DNA of 53,886 bases from JBHENW01 sp046261875 (GCA_046261875.1 JBHENW010000054.1:1-53886), one strand, 5' to 3'; numbered from the stretch's first letter, positions 33,743 through 42,022 are shown. Notes: generated by a model not told the origin, from the sequence alone. A program made the numbers and translations.

Positions 33743-34183
33743 ATGCTCCCGCGCATCGAGGAGGACCTCAAGCAGGCGCTCAAAGCGGGAGAGAAGCGGC
33801 GGGTCGCGACCCTGCGGCTTCTCGTGGCGGCATTGAAGAACGAGCGGATCCAGGCGCAGCGGGACCTGACTTCCGAAGAGGTCGAGGCGGGGATTCGCCG
33901 TGCGGTCAAACAGAGGCGCGAGTCGATCGACCAGTACCGCAAGGGGGGGCGGGAAGATCTGGCGGCCACCGAGGAGGAAGAGCTGCGGATCCTCGAGGCT
34001 TACCTCCCCCAGGGCCTCGGCGAGGCGGAGCTCGAGCAGGCGATCCGAGGCATCATCGCGGAGAAGGGTTTCTCCGCCCGGAGAGACGTCGGGCTCGTCA
34101 TGAAGGAGCTGATGGCGCGTCACAAGGGCCGCGTGGACGGGAAGCGCGCGCAGGAGCTGGCGCGCTCCTTTCTCTCCGCGTGA
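33743..34183 (+). CDS. yqeY: GatB/YqeY-domain protein
   Basis: The 146-residue protein matches YqeY: LPRIEEDLKQALKAGEKRRVATLRLLVAALKN, a basic middle helix, then LEAYLPQGLGEAELEQAI and VMKELMARHKGRVDGKRAQELARSFLS. It is related to the tRNA-binding tail of the GatB amidotransferase; its role is unknown, often beside rpsU-dnaG-rpoD in other genomes. It is divergent from selB and overlaps the next gene (GTGA). Confidence 0.93.
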   Translation: MLPRIEEDLKQALKAGEKRRVATLRLLVAALKNERIQAQRDLTSEEVEAGIRRAVKQRRESIDQYRKGGREDLAATEEEELRILEAYLPQGLGEAELEQAIRGIIAEKGFSARRDVGLVMKELMARHKGRVDGKRAQELARSFLSA

Positions 34184-34755
34184 ACCGGGACCGCGAGGGG
34201 AGACGCCCGGAAGAGACGGAGATCAAGCTGCCCTGCGCGGACCTCGACTCCGTTCGCGAGAACCTGCGGGGGCAGGGCGCAACCCTGCGGGAAGAGAGGC
34301 ACGCGGAGCACAACGTCCTCTACGACGATGCCCGCGGAGACCTCTCCGGCCGCAATTGCACGCTGCGGCTCCGTACGGCGCGATCGGAAGTCATCCTGAC
34401 GTTCAAAGGGCCCGCGCGTTTCGACGCCGGCCTGAAAGTCCGGGAGGAGCGGGAAGTCCGGGTCTCCGATGCGTCCGAGGCGGCCGCGATTCTCTGCGGA
34501 GTCGGGCTCGTGCCACGGTTCCGATACGAGAAACACCGGGAATCCTGGGAGCACGGCGGGTGCGTCGTGTCTCTCGACGAGACGCCGATCGGACGCTTCC
34601 TCGAGATCGAAGGTAACCCCGCAGCCATCCGCCGGATCGTCTCCGACCTCGGTCTCGACTTCAGCGAGGCGATCCCCTATTCCTATCCGAGTCTCTACGC
34701 GCGGCGGCGCCGCGAGGATCCGTCGCTTCCGCCGGACATGCTCTTCGGACCGTGA
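34180..34755 (+). CDS. CYTH-domain protein (triphosphate tunnel metalloenzyme)
   Basis: The 191-residue protein has the ExExK signature EETEIKLP, followed by alternating charged strands (TLRLRTARSEVILTFKGPA, REEREVRVSDA, YEKHRESW, DETPIGRFLEIEG). Such tunnels bind inorganic or thiamine triphosphate, or serve as class IV adenylate cyclase (CyaB). GTG 34180 overlaps the yqeY stop. The substrate is not predictable. Confidence 0.87.
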   Translation: MNRDREGRRPEETEIKLPCADLDSVRENLRGQGATLREERHAEHNVLYDDARGDLSGRNCTLRLRTARSEVILTFKGPARFDAGLKVREEREVRVSDASEAAAILCGVGLVPRFRYEKHRESWEHGGCVVSLDETPIGRFLEIEGNPAAIRRIVSDLGLDFSEAIPYSYPSLYARRRREDPSLPPDMLFGP

Positions 34756-34800
34756 TTCATCCGCCCCCTCGCCGCTTCATCTCGCGGAGCTGATCCGTCC

Positions 34801-35778
34801 GTGAGGGCCATGCTGCTCTCGGCCGGCCGCGGGCTGCGCTTCCGCCCCGTCACCGACCGGATCCCCAAACCTCTGATCCCCTTCCTGAACGTTCCGCTGA
34901 TCGATGCCCACATCGCCTCGCTCGCCGCCGCTGGCGTGTCGGAAATCGGCGTCAATCTCCATCACCTCGGCGATCAGATCGAGGGCCACCTGCGCGATCG
35001 CGCGGCGGATTCTCCGAAGCTCCACTTCTTCCGCGAGCCGCTCCTCCTCGGAACCGCCGGAGCCCTGGCCAACGCCGCCGGTTTCCTCTCCGCCCGCGAC
35101 TTCCTCGTCGTGAACTCGGACGCGGCGATCTTCCCCGACCTCGCGGGCCTCATGGCGCGGCACCGCGAATCGGGGCGAGCGGCGACGCTCCTCGTCGCGG
35201 AAAATCGGGATCCCGACAGGTACACGCCGCTTCAGGCCGAAGGGGATCGCATCACGGGATTCGGCGGGGACACCCGGCGGCCGCTGCTCTTTACCGGAGT
35301 TTCCGTTCAAGCCCCGCGTCTTCTCTCCCGAATCCCTCCCGGAGAGCGGGCGCTGGTCGCGGATCTCTGGGGTCCCCTCCTGAAGGAAGGGAAGGAAGAG
35401 ATCGGGTGGATGCTCCACGAAGGACCGTTCGCCGACCTCGGCCGCCCGGGCGATCTCCTCCGCGCGTCGCTCGAAACGCTCGCGCGGGGAGGTCCCTTCC
35501 CCGCCGGAGCCGGTGTCTTCGATCCCGAACCACGGGTCCTCGCTCTTGATCCAACGGGCCAGCTCGCGGCGGAATCGAGCGTCATTGGCCACTCGCGGGT
35601 CGCACCGAACGCACGGGTGCGGAAGAGCGTCGTCTGGAGCGCAGCGGCGATCGGAGCCGGAGCGGAGATCAGCCGTTGCGTCGTGGCCGGCGGTGCCGTT
35701 CCCGACGGCGCGCGGTACGAGGACGTTCTCCTCTGGAACGCCGGGGGCGACCCCGCGGTTCCATATCCTCTCCGTTAG
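34801..35778 (+). CDS. sugar-phosphate nucleotidyltransferase (NTP transferase)
   Basis: The 325-residue protein starts with RAMLLSAGRGLRFRPVTDRIPKPLIP, the nucleotide-binding loop of this family. VVNSD (metal Asp) follows, then a shorter C-terminal part (about 245-315) with hexapeptide-like repeats (VIGHSRVAPNARVRKSVVWSAAAIGAGAEI). The likely product is a GDP- or UDP-sugar; MurU-like or mannose-1-phosphate guanylyltransferase-like roles are both possible. GTG 34801 is the start. Confidence 0.85.
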   Translation: MRAMLLSAGRGLRFRPVTDRIPKPLIPFLNVPLIDAHIASLAAAGVSEIGVNLHHLGDQIEGHLRDRAADSPKLHFFREPLLLGTAGALANAAGFLSARDFLVVNSDAAIFPDLAGLMARHRESGRAATLLVAENRDPDRYTPLQAEGDRITGFGGDTRRPLLFTGVSVQAPRLLSRIPPGERALVADLWGPLLKEGKEEIGWMLHEGPFADLGRPGDLLRASLETLARGGPFPAGAGVFDPEPRVLALDPTGQLAAESSVIGHSRVAPNARVRKSVVWSAAAIGAGAEISRCVVAGGAVPDGARYEDVLLWNAGGDPAVPYPLR

Positions 35779-35792
35779 GCGATCGGCTCGGC

Positions 35793-36410
35793 TCATTTCC
35801 GCCATCCCGGCTCGCCGCGGCGGTGGTACAGAGTTCGGATCTTGGCGCTCCGCCCGAACACGCGGACGACCGCCATGCGGTCGTGGCCGTCCCAGAGGTA
35901 CACGGAGCCGGGCGTGCTCTCTCCGACCGGCGAGAAGGAGCAGATGTCGGAGTTGTTGAAGCGGATGGGATCGTCCGGCCGATCGAGATAAGAGCCGGGC
36001 GACCCGGGATCGGGAACTCGCGCACCGGTCAGGATGCCCGGCAGAACGTCGTTGCGATCCCAGGGGTAGAAGACCCCCAGAGGCCGGTCCACGCCGCTCG
36101 TGATTTCGGCATTGCGGACCCCGTTGCCGTTTCCGTCGGCATACAGGGCCCACTCCTGCCGCCCGCCGTTCCTGCGGAACTTGACGCCGACGAGCACGCC
36201 GCGCTTGATCGCGACCATTCGCGCCCGGTAGAACGCCGCCCGCACCTGCCCGGCAGCCGACCGGATGGCGACCGAGGAGCGGAGGTGATGAACGCCCGGC
36301 ACGATGACGGCCAACACGGTCGCGGCGACGGCGAGCGCGAGCAGCAGCTCGACGGGCGATATCCCCGCGGCGCCGCGGTGGAAAGAGGGGAGGGACCCGA
36401 AGCCGCTCAT
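35793..36410 (-). CDS. type II/IV prepilin-like protein (GspH/FimT type)
   Basis: The 205-residue protein has a 16-residue leader MSGFGSLPSFHRGAAG, prepilin peptidase site G/ISPVE (Glu5), and the hydrophobic stalk LLLALAVAATVLAVIVPGVHHL. The rest is a beta-rich head with GNG and RMVAIKRG motifs. GspH/FimT minor pseudopilins have this layout. ATG 36410 is chosen because GGAGGG lies 4-6 nt upstream; ATG 36449 would give an over-long leader. It follows a ComEA-like gene, suggesting a competence or type IV pilus link. Confidence 0.87.
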   Translation of the reverse strand: MSGFGSLPSFHRGAAGISPVELLLALAVAATVLAVIVPGVHHLRSSVAIRSAAGQVRAAFYRARMVAIKRGVLVGVKFRRNGGRQEWALYADGNGNGVRNAEITSGVDRPLGVFYPWDRNDVLPGILTGARVPDPGSPGSYLDRPDDPIRFNNSDICSFSPVGESTPGSVYLWDGHDRMAVVRVFGRSAKIRTLYHRRGEPGWRK

Positions 36411-36445
36411 CGTTCCCTCCGAGCGGCTCCGGGCGGGCGAATGGA

Positions 36446-36868
36446 TCACCGTCCCTTGCCCTGGGGGACGGAGGCGGCGGGAGGGGATTTCCGCGCGGCG
36501 GGCTTGGCCGCGTTCTGGCGGGGTGCGAGGCGGACTTTTTCGGTCAGGGTGGTGGGTCCGGAAAGCGCGATGTAGGGCTTGAGCGAGAGAAACAGCTTCT
36601 CTCCGATGCCCTTGACCTCCATGAGCTCTTCCGGGCGCGAGAAGGGGCCATGCCCCCTGCGGTACTCGACGATGCGGGCCGCGGCCTTCTCCCCGATCCG
36701 GGGCAGGTACGCAAGCTGCGCCGCCGAGGCCTGGTTGATGTTGACCCGGCGCGGCACGGGAGAAGCCTGGGCCGCGCCGCCCGCCGCCGGGATGGACAGG
36801 GACACGGCGCTGAGGAGCAACCCGACGGCGGCCGCCGTGCCCAGGGAACGAGAACGGGCGAATCGCAT
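36446..36868 (-). CDS. ComEA-like helix-hairpin-helix protein
   Basis: The 140-residue secreted or anchored protein has a signal peptide (TAAAVGLLLSAVSLSIPAAGGAAQA). A single ComEA HhH domain follows (about 40-100): RVNINQASAAQLAYLPRIGEKAAARIVEYRRGHGPFSRPEELMEVKGIGEK. It should bind double-stranded DNA during uptake. A positively charged tail (APRQNAAKPAARKSP) follows. AAAGGAAACG precedes ATG 36868. It is upstream of the prepilin gene and probably in the same transcript. Confidence 0.87.
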   Translation of the reverse strand: MRFARSRSLGTAAAVGLLLSAVSLSIPAAGGAAQASPVPRRVNINQASAAQLAYLPRIGEKAAARIVEYRRGHGPFSRPEELMEVKGIGEKLFLSLKPYIALSGPTTLTEKVRLAPRQNAAKPAARKSPPAASVPQGKGR

Positions 36869-37242
36869 GCAGCGTTTCCTTTCGATCGACGCGTGTTAGG
36901 AATCTCGATTCGAATCCGCGATACGGAGTGGATTGCGTGTCCTCATCGGGTCCTGCGGTCAGGCGTTCTCCATCGGCACCTCCTTTTTTCGGAGCGGAGA
37001 AAGGGCGAAAGGCGTGCCCGCGTGGAGGAATCCGCGAAACGTTCAGCGCAGAGGGGTTACCGCGCGGGGCGTCGGCCGAGCCGCCCGCGCGGCCGCCAAG
37101 GCGTTTTCCGGTTTCGCGCCTCGAATGGCGGCAACCGCTTGCGCCGCCTCCGCTTGCACGGCTGACAAACGGTCCTGTCGCCCGCTGAAATGTTTGTCAG
37201 TCGGACGGGGGCATGCACGCGCGCGCGGGGATAATCCCGCCC
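36869..37242. other. gene-poor spacer between comEA-like and ubiX genes
   Basis: No convincing protein is encoded here. CTGACAAAC (37162-37170) and GTTTGTCAG (37192-37200) form a perfect 9-bp inverted repeat with a 21-nt gap. On the minus strand AAAAGGAGGTGCCG precedes an ATG (36973-36971) whose frame ends after four codons. These may be an operator and a leader mini-cistron for the genes on either side. Confidence 0.4.
37230..37235 (+). promoter_or_regulatory. -10 element for ubiX
   Basis: GATAAT ends 7 nt before GTG 37243; there is no SD, so a leaderless mRNA is suggested. Confidence 0.45.
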
Positions 37243-37890
37243 GTGGCGCGAGAAGCGGTGATCGTCGGGGTCTCGGGCGGATCGGGCGCGCTCCTGGCGC
37301 GGCGTTTCGTCGAGGTGCTCCTCTCGGCCACCCGCGTCGGACGCGTGCATCTCGTCTTCTCCGATGCGAGCCTCGAGGTCGCGCGCACCGAGATCGATGC
37401 TTCCATACGGACGCCTCAGGACTGGGTGGCGAACCTCCGTCTCGGCGCCGCCGCCGGCCGGCGCATGGAGCTCCACCCCAACGACCGCGTCGGCGCGTCG
37501 ATCGCCTCGGGCTCCTACCCCGTCCGCGGGATGATCGTCATCCCCTGCAGCGGCGGAACCCTCGGCGCGATCGCCAACGGGATTTCCCGTGATCTGCTCC
37601 AGCGAGCGGCGGACGTCTGTCTCAAGGAGCGGCGGCCGCTCGTCCTGGCGTTTCGCGAGACGCCGTACTCGCTGGTCCACGTCGAGAACATGCGCCGAGC
37701 GACTCTGGCGGGCGCGATCGTCGCGCCGCCCGTTCCGGCGTTCTACATCGGGTCACCGGACATGGAGCGATTCCTGGAGGCCTACTGCGTCCGCGCCGCG
37801 CGGCTGTTGGGCGTCCCGGTCTCCGGCGATCGGTTCGAGTGGAAGGGGGCCGCGCCGGGCGCCGCCTCTCCGCGGCGCCGTAGCCGGTGA
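37243..37890 (+). CDS. ubiX: flavin prenyltransferase, UbiX family
   Basis: The 215-residue protein opens AREAVIVGVSGGSGALLARR, the FMN-binding start of UbiX. IASGSYPVRGMIVIPCSGGTLGAIANGIS then RRPLVLAFRETPYSLVHVENM are also typical. It makes prenyl-FMN for UbiD-type decarboxylases used in ubiquinone or futalosine menaquinone pathways. GTG 37243 gives the standard N-terminus and fits the -10 at 37230; ATG 37213 would add ten residues. It overlaps ubiA (GTGA), suggesting a quinone pathway pair. Confidence 0.9.
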   Translation: MAREAVIVGVSGGSGALLARRFVEVLLSATRVGRVHLVFSDASLEVARTEIDASIRTPQDWVANLRLGAAAGRRMELHPNDRVGASIASGSYPVRGMIVIPCSGGTLGAIANGISRDLLQRAADVCLKERRPLVLAFRETPYSLVHVENMRRATLAGAIVAPPVPAFYIGSPDMERFLEAYCVRAARLLGVPVSGDRFEWKGAAPGAASPRRRSR

Positions 37891-38756
37891 GCGGCTCGCG
37901 TTTCCTGCGCTCCTTCGCGGAGACGCTGGAAATGATCAAGTTCTCTCACACGGTCTTCGCCCTTCCCTTTGCGTTCCTTTCGGCAGTGCTCGCCGCCGGG
38001 GGCCTGCCGGATGGCCCGACGGCGGCGAAGATCCTCGTGGCGATGGTCGCCGCGCGGAGCGCCGCCATGGCGCACAACCGGCTTGCCGACCGTTCCCTCG
38101 ATGCCGCCAACCCGCGTACGGCCTCGCGCGCTCTCCCGGCCGGCCGGATCTCCGTCGGGTTCGCCCGCGCATTCCTCGCCGTCTCGATTCTGGTCTTCCT
38201 CGCGGCTGCGGCGAGCCTGAACCGCGCCACGCTCCTGCTCTCCCCCGTCGCGCTCGCCCTGCTCCTGGTGTACGCGTACACGAAGCGCTTCACGGCGCTC
38301 TCTCATCTCCTGCTGGGGCTGTGCCTCGCCCTCGCCCCGGTCGGCGCATGGATCGCCGTGCGCGGTTCCCTCGAACTCCTGCCGGTGCTTCTCGGCCTCG
38401 CCGTGCTCTTCTGGACCGCCGGTTTCGACGTGATCTATGCCCTCCAGGACGAGGAGTTCGACCGGCGCGCCGGGCTACGCTCCATTCCGGCGCGTCTGGG
38501 CGCGCGGGGCGCCCTGGCCGTGTCGGCGGCCTTTCACGCCGTGATGCTCGCCCTGCTCGTCGTCGTCTGGCGGCTTTCGGGCTCCGGTTTTCTCTTCGGC
38601 ATCGGGATCCTCGCGACGGCCGCGGCGCTCGTGTACCAGCACGCGATCGTCCGCCCGGGGGATCTCTCGCGCGTCAACGCCGCTTTCTTCGCGGCAAACG
38701 GCTTCGTCTCGGTCGCGCTCGGCGCGCTCGGGATCGCCGACGTCCTGGCGCGCTGA
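37887..38756 (+). CDS. UbiA-family prenyltransferase
   Basis: The 289-residue protein has about eight membrane helices. Its first Mg-prenyl site is NRLADRSLD (Asn64, Asp68, Asp72), followed by ANPRTASRALPAG. The second site is FDVIYALQDEEFDRRAGLRSIP. It attaches a prenyl tail to an aromatic acceptor. Paired with ubiX it may be MqnP of the futalosine route or 4-hydroxybenzoate prenyltransferase; neither can be settled here. GTG 37887 overlaps the ubiX stop. Confidence 0.9.
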   Translation: MSGSRFLRSFAETLEMIKFSHTVFALPFAFLSAVLAAGGLPDGPTAAKILVAMVAARSAAMAHNRLADRSLDAANPRTASRALPAGRISVGFARAFLAVSILVFLAAAASLNRATLLLSPVALALLLVYAYTKRFTALSHLLLGLCLALAPVGAWIAVRGSLELLPVLLGLAVLFWTAGFDVIYALQDEEFDRRAGLRSIPARLGARGALAVSAAFHAVMLALLVVVWRLSGSGFLFGIGILATAAALVYQHAIVRPGDLSRVNAAFFAANGFVSVALGALGIADVLAR

Positions 38757-38764
38757 GGCGCCGA

Positions 38765-39538
38765 TCAGCCGTCCGGGCGGGCGACGACCACCGTCTCTCC
38801 GGAGACGTAGTCGTAAGGCCGGCGGTCGAACCCTCCGAAGAGCTCGAAGCGCGAAAAGCCGCTGCGGGCGAGCAGATGCTCGAGCTCGTAGCGGAAGTAC
38901 CAGCGCATCTGGGCTTTCGCCTCGCGCGAGTCGACGCCGCGCCCGTTCCGGCGGCGCTCGTAGCGGAACCGGACTTCCATGCGCTGCGTGGACGGGTCGC
39001 GCCGCACGCTCGCGAATCGGACGATTTCATCGCCGTCGAGCGGAAACCGGAGGTCTTCCGCCTCGGGCTCCTCCGTGATGGCGATCCGTTCGAGCCGCGG
39101 GGCGAACACGTCGAACGCAAAGAGACCGCCCGGGGAGAGGTGACGGCGCACGTTTTCCAGGCAGGCGAGCTGGTCCTCGACCGAAACGAGGTGCTGCATC
39201 ACGCGGAATGCCGCGTAGATGAGGGAAAACCGCTCCGGGGAGAGGTCGAAGGCCTCCACCCTTCCCGAGACGAGCCGGAGGTTTGCCGGCGGGTTTTTGC
39301 GTCGCAGGGCGTCGAGCATCGCCGGACTCGAGTCGAGCCCGACGCACGCGATCCCTTCGTGCGCGATCGGCAGGAGGACGCGTCCCGAGCCGCAGCCCAG
39401 CTCCAGCACCGGACCGCCCGCCGAGCGCGCCAGAGCGCGGTAGAACTCCCGGTCTCCCGAAGGATCGCGCAGCTTCGCGTACGCCCCGTCGTAGAGCGGC
39501 CCGGCGTCCACCGCGTAGCCGTCCTCCTCCTCCTTCAC
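38765..39538 (-). CDS. class I SAM-dependent methyltransferase
   Basis: The 257-residue protein carries motif I GPVLELGCGSGRVLLP, then VGLDSSPAML, and SLIYAAFRVMQHL followed by HLSPGGLFAFDVFAP. The C-terminal half is beta-strand rich with many Arg, which is seen in small-molecule methyltransferases. The substrate is unknown; closeness to ubiX/ubiA makes a quinone link possible. GTG 39538 is the start; it is divergent from the deoxynucleoside kinase. Confidence 0.82.
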   Translation of the reverse strand: MKEEEDGYAVDAGPLYDGAYAKLRDPSGDREFYRALARSAGGPVLELGCGSGRVLLPIAHEGIACVGLDSSPAMLDALRRKNPPANLRLVSGRVEAFDLSPERFSLIYAAFRVMQHLVSVEDQLACLENVRRHLSPGGLFAFDVFAPRLERIAITEEPEAEDLRFPLDGDEIVRFASVRRDPSTQRMEVRFRYERRRNGRGVDSREAKAQMRWYFRYELEHLLARSGFSRFELFGGFDRRPYDYVSGETVVVARPDG

Positions 39539-39554
39539 CGTAAAACCTGCACGT

Positions 39555-39560
39555 TAGAAT
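39555..39560 (+). promoter_or_regulatory. -10 element for the deoxynucleoside kinase
   Basis: TAGAAT ends 8 nt before ATG 39569 with no SD. Confidence 0.45.
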
Positions 39561-39568
39561 CCGCGCCG

Positions 39569-40231
39569 ATGGCGATCCCGTCCGAAGGGGACGTCCCGCT
39601 CCGCCACGTTGCGGTGGATGGTCCCATCGGCGTGGGCAAGACGTCCCTCGTCGAGCTCCTCGCGGACCGGTTCCATGGAACGAAGATCCACGAGGACATT
39701 CACAACAACCCCTTCCTGACCGATTTTTACAAGGGAAAGAAGGGCGCCACCTTCCAGACGGAGCTCTTTTTCCTCCTCTCCCGTTATCAACAGCAGCGCG
39801 AAGTCGCGCAGATCGACCTGTTCAGCAACCTCGTCGTCGCCGATTACCACTTCCCCAAGAACAAGATCTTCGCCTGTCTCAACCTCGATGACTCCGAGCT
39901 GATGCTCTACGACAAGCTCTACTCGCTGCTCGCCGACTCGATTCCGAAGCCCGACCTCGTCGTGTACCTGCAGGGCTCGCTGGAGACGTGCATGAAACGC
40001 GTCAAGAAGCGGGCGTGGGGGTTCGAGAAGGGAATCACGCCGGAGTACCTCGCACAGCTCATCGAGGCATACAACTATTACTTCTACCACTACGAGGAGA
40101 CGCCGCTGCTCGTCGTGAACACCAACGAGATCGACTTCGTGAACCGCTCGGCGGACTTCGATGACCTCGTGACGCAGATCCAGCGCGCCCGTCGCGGCGT
40201 CCAGTACTACGTCCCCGCGGCGAGGGTATAG
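39569..40231 (+). CDS. deoxynucleoside kinase
   Basis: The 220-residue protein has P-loop GPIGVGKTS (residues 18-26), IHEDIHNNPFLTDFYKG, the VVADYHFPKNKIFA (DRS-like) segment, and the lid region TCMKRVKKRAWGFEKGI. This matches the dNK/dGK-dCK family, which phosphorylates deoxynucleosides for salvage. Helical C-terminus YLAQLIEAYNYYFYHYEETPLLVVNT is typical. The gene is monocistronic and divergent from the methyltransferase. Confidence 0.9.
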   Translation: MAIPSEGDVPLRHVAVDGPIGVGKTSLVELLADRFHGTKIHEDIHNNPFLTDFYKGKKGATFQTELFFLLSRYQQQREVAQIDLFSNLVVADYHFPKNKIFACLNLDDSELMLYDKLYSLLADSIPKPDLVVYLQGSLETCMKRVKKRAWGFEKGITPEYLAQLIEAYNYYFYHYEETPLLVVNTNEIDFVNRSADFDDLVTQIQRARRGVQYYVPAARV

Positions 40232-40332
40232 CCACTTTTTCCTCGACCCGCTCTCGCGGCAATACATCTCTAGAGACCGGGCTCGATGACGAAACGATCC
40301 TGACGAGGATCACGCGTTTACAGGAGGTAGAG

Positions 40333-40917
40333 ATGAAAACTGTTTTCGCCGGACTGATGGGTTGCGGGCTGGCGCTGTTCGCGACGGCTGCCGGTCCGCA
40401 GAAGGAAGCCTGGAAGTGGACTCTCGAGGAACGGATGGACGCCCGGTTCGCGCCGACACGGCCGGCAGCGGCCGGCGGCTACCGCTCGATCACCGGAAAG
40501 GAGAATCCCGAGCTCCTTCTGCCGACGGAGCTGTTCAGGACCCTCGTCAACCTGACTCTCGTCCCCGAAGATCCGAAGTTCCGGACGCACTACCAGGAGA
40601 TGTTCCGGATCCGGGCCCGGGCCGCGAACCTCGGCGACGATTTCCTGTCCCAGCTCGAAGATCTGACGAAGGAGTACGTCGCCGAGAGCGCACGCGTCCG
40701 AAAGGTGTCCAAGGAAGATCCCAAAGCCGGTGCCGCCACTCAGTACGCGTCCGCGCTGGCGCAGTGTGCCCTGATCACCCGCGGGCTCTCCGACGCGCGC
40801 AAGCTCTGGGGGGAAGCGTTCGACCGGTTCCTCTATACGGCCGTGGCGCCGGAAACCAACGTCTCGACAGACATGAACCGCGACCGCCTGCTTTCCATGG
40901 AGAGGGGTTGCTCATGA
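40333..40917 (+). CDS. secreted helical protein, function unknown
   Basis: The 194-residue protein has a signal peptide (MKTVFAGLMGCGLALFATAAG). The mature part is charged and mainly helical (KEAWKWTLEERMDARF, FRTHYQEMFRIRARAANLGDDF, AQCALITRGLSDARKLWGEAF). I do not recognise the family. AGGAGGTAGAG gives a very good SD for ATG 40333. Its stop overlaps the next gene (ATGA), so the two are probably coexpressed and exported together. Confidence 0.7.
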   Translation: MKTVFAGLMGCGLALFATAAGPQKEAWKWTLEERMDARFAPTRPAAAGGYRSITGKENPELLLPTELFRTLVNLTLVPEDPKFRTHYQEMFRIRARAANLGDDFLSQLEDLTKEYVAESARVRKVSKEDPKAGAATQYASALAQCALITRGLSDARKLWGEAFDRFLYTAVAPETNVSTDMNRDRLLSMERGCS

Positions 40918-41951
40918 AACGCATTCTGTGGATCACGATCGCCATTCTCGGGCTCGCTGGCCGGGGTCTCGGAGACGGACACCTGACCGGGAGCGTCACG
41001 ATCACGGGTGGGTACGGCGGCTCGATCTCCTCCCTCGGATCGACGAGCTACACGATCTATCCGCCGGCTCACGACAACATGGAAGAGCAGATCTACGGCT
41101 CGCACAAGATCAGCTTCGACGGGTTCGGCATGGACGGATTGATCGCCTACCGAGGCTTCGGCCCGACCCGATCCATAGAATCCTTCCTCGCAGGAATCGG
41201 CGCGCCCGGACTGTGTTACCGCGCGCGCGTGGAGGCGAACATGCCTTCCCGCTCGAACGCCTGGGGAAGCCATCAGGAGTGCGTCGATCCTCCGCCGCCG
41301 CCGGCCGGAGGCACCGGCGGATGGAGCCCCGCCCCGAATCCTTATTCCTGGTGTGATACGCCGCTCGTCGTGGATCTGGATGGCGACGGGCTTCGGCTGT
41401 CCGGGGCCCGCGACCCGGTCTCCTTCGACCTCACCGCGGACGGTGAGCCGGAGTGGATCACCTGGACCGACGCTTCCGGCAACGACGGGTTGCTCGCCAT
41501 CGACCTGAACCGCAACGGCCGCATCGACGACGGCCGGGAGCTCTTCGGCCGCCAGACGCTGTTGCCCCTCACGGGAGAAGCGGGCAGCCCCCACGGGTTC
41601 CGTCCGCTGGCGGACTACGACGCGCAGGCCCTCGGGGGCAACGAGAACCGGATGATCGACGGCGACGACGCGGTGTTCTCCGAGCTGCGCGTGTGGGTCG
41701 ACCGCAATCACAACGGCCTCTCCGAGCCGGCGGAGTTGCTCGGTCTCGCGGCCGCCGGCATTCACTCGATCGCCTACGGCTATGGGTTCGCGGACAGCCG
41801 GGACGAGCACGGCAACGTCCTCTGGCTGGAAGGTCGCGCCTGGAAAGGCTCCGGAGAGATCAAGGTTTACGACGTCATCTTCCTGTACGCGGATGCGGAA
41901 CGGAAAGGCCTGCCGGACGTTCCGCGCGCCATGGAGGCGCTCCAACCGTAG
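40914..41951 (+). CDS. secreted calcium-binding-type protein with EF-hand-like repeats
   Basis: The 345-residue protein has a signal peptide (MKRILWITIAILGLAGRGLG). An N-terminal beta-rich region of unknown type (about 22-150) is followed by a Pro-rich hinge (PPPPPAGGTGG). The C-terminal module has Asp-rich loops: VVDLDGDGLRL, AIDLNRNGRIDDGRELFG, MIDGDDAVF and WVDRNHNGLSEPAEL. Such loops bind Ca2+ in secreted proteins. ATG 40914 overlaps the preceding stop. A terminator follows at 41975. Confidence 0.8.
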   Translation: MKRILWITIAILGLAGRGLGDGHLTGSVTITGGYGGSISSLGSTSYTIYPPAHDNMEEQIYGSHKISFDGFGMDGLIAYRGFGPTRSIESFLAGIGAPGLCYRARVEANMPSRSNAWGSHQECVDPPPPPAGGTGGWSPAPNPYSWCDTPLVVDLDGDGLRLSGARDPVSFDLTADGEPEWITWTDASGNDGLLAIDLNRNGRIDDGRELFGRQTLLPLTGEAGSPHGFRPLADYDAQALGGNENRMIDGDDAVFSELRVWVDRNHNGLSEPAELLGLAAAGIHSIAYGYGFADSRDEHGNVLWLEGRAWKGSGEIKVYDVIFLYADAERKGLPDVPRAMEALQP

Positions 41952-41974
41952 TCCCTTCTCGAACGCGCCGGATG

Positions 41975-42010
41975 GGGCGGGTCCTCAGCGGCCCGCCCCC
42001 TTCTTTTTTG
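41975..42010 (+). terminator. strong intrinsic terminator after the secreted pair
   Basis: GGGGCGGG (41975-41982) pairs perfectly with CCCGCCCC (41993-42000) over a 10-nt loop, then CTTCTTTTTT. Confidence 0.85.
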
Positions 42011-42016
42011 ACCTGT

Positions 42017-42022
42017 ATAATT
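42017..42022 (+). promoter_or_regulatory. -10 element of the pan-thi operon
   Basis: A perfect TATAAT immediately follows the terminator. No -35 at the normal distance is evident (that DNA is the terminator stem). The panB SD is about 50 nt downstream. Confidence 0.55.

Noticed and set aside
36928..37188. 86-residue plus-strand frame before ubiX
   Set aside because: Pro/Arg-rich with no SD, family or signal; treated as non-coding spacer.
36960..37200. Possible c-di-GMP riboswitch ahead of the comEA/prepilin genes
   Set aside because: The conserved GGACGCAAAGCC and receptor motifs are not present on either strand.
42009..42022. TTGACC as -35 partner of TATAAT before panB
   Set aside because: Only 2 nt separate the two elements, far from the 16-18 nt needed; only the -10 is kept.
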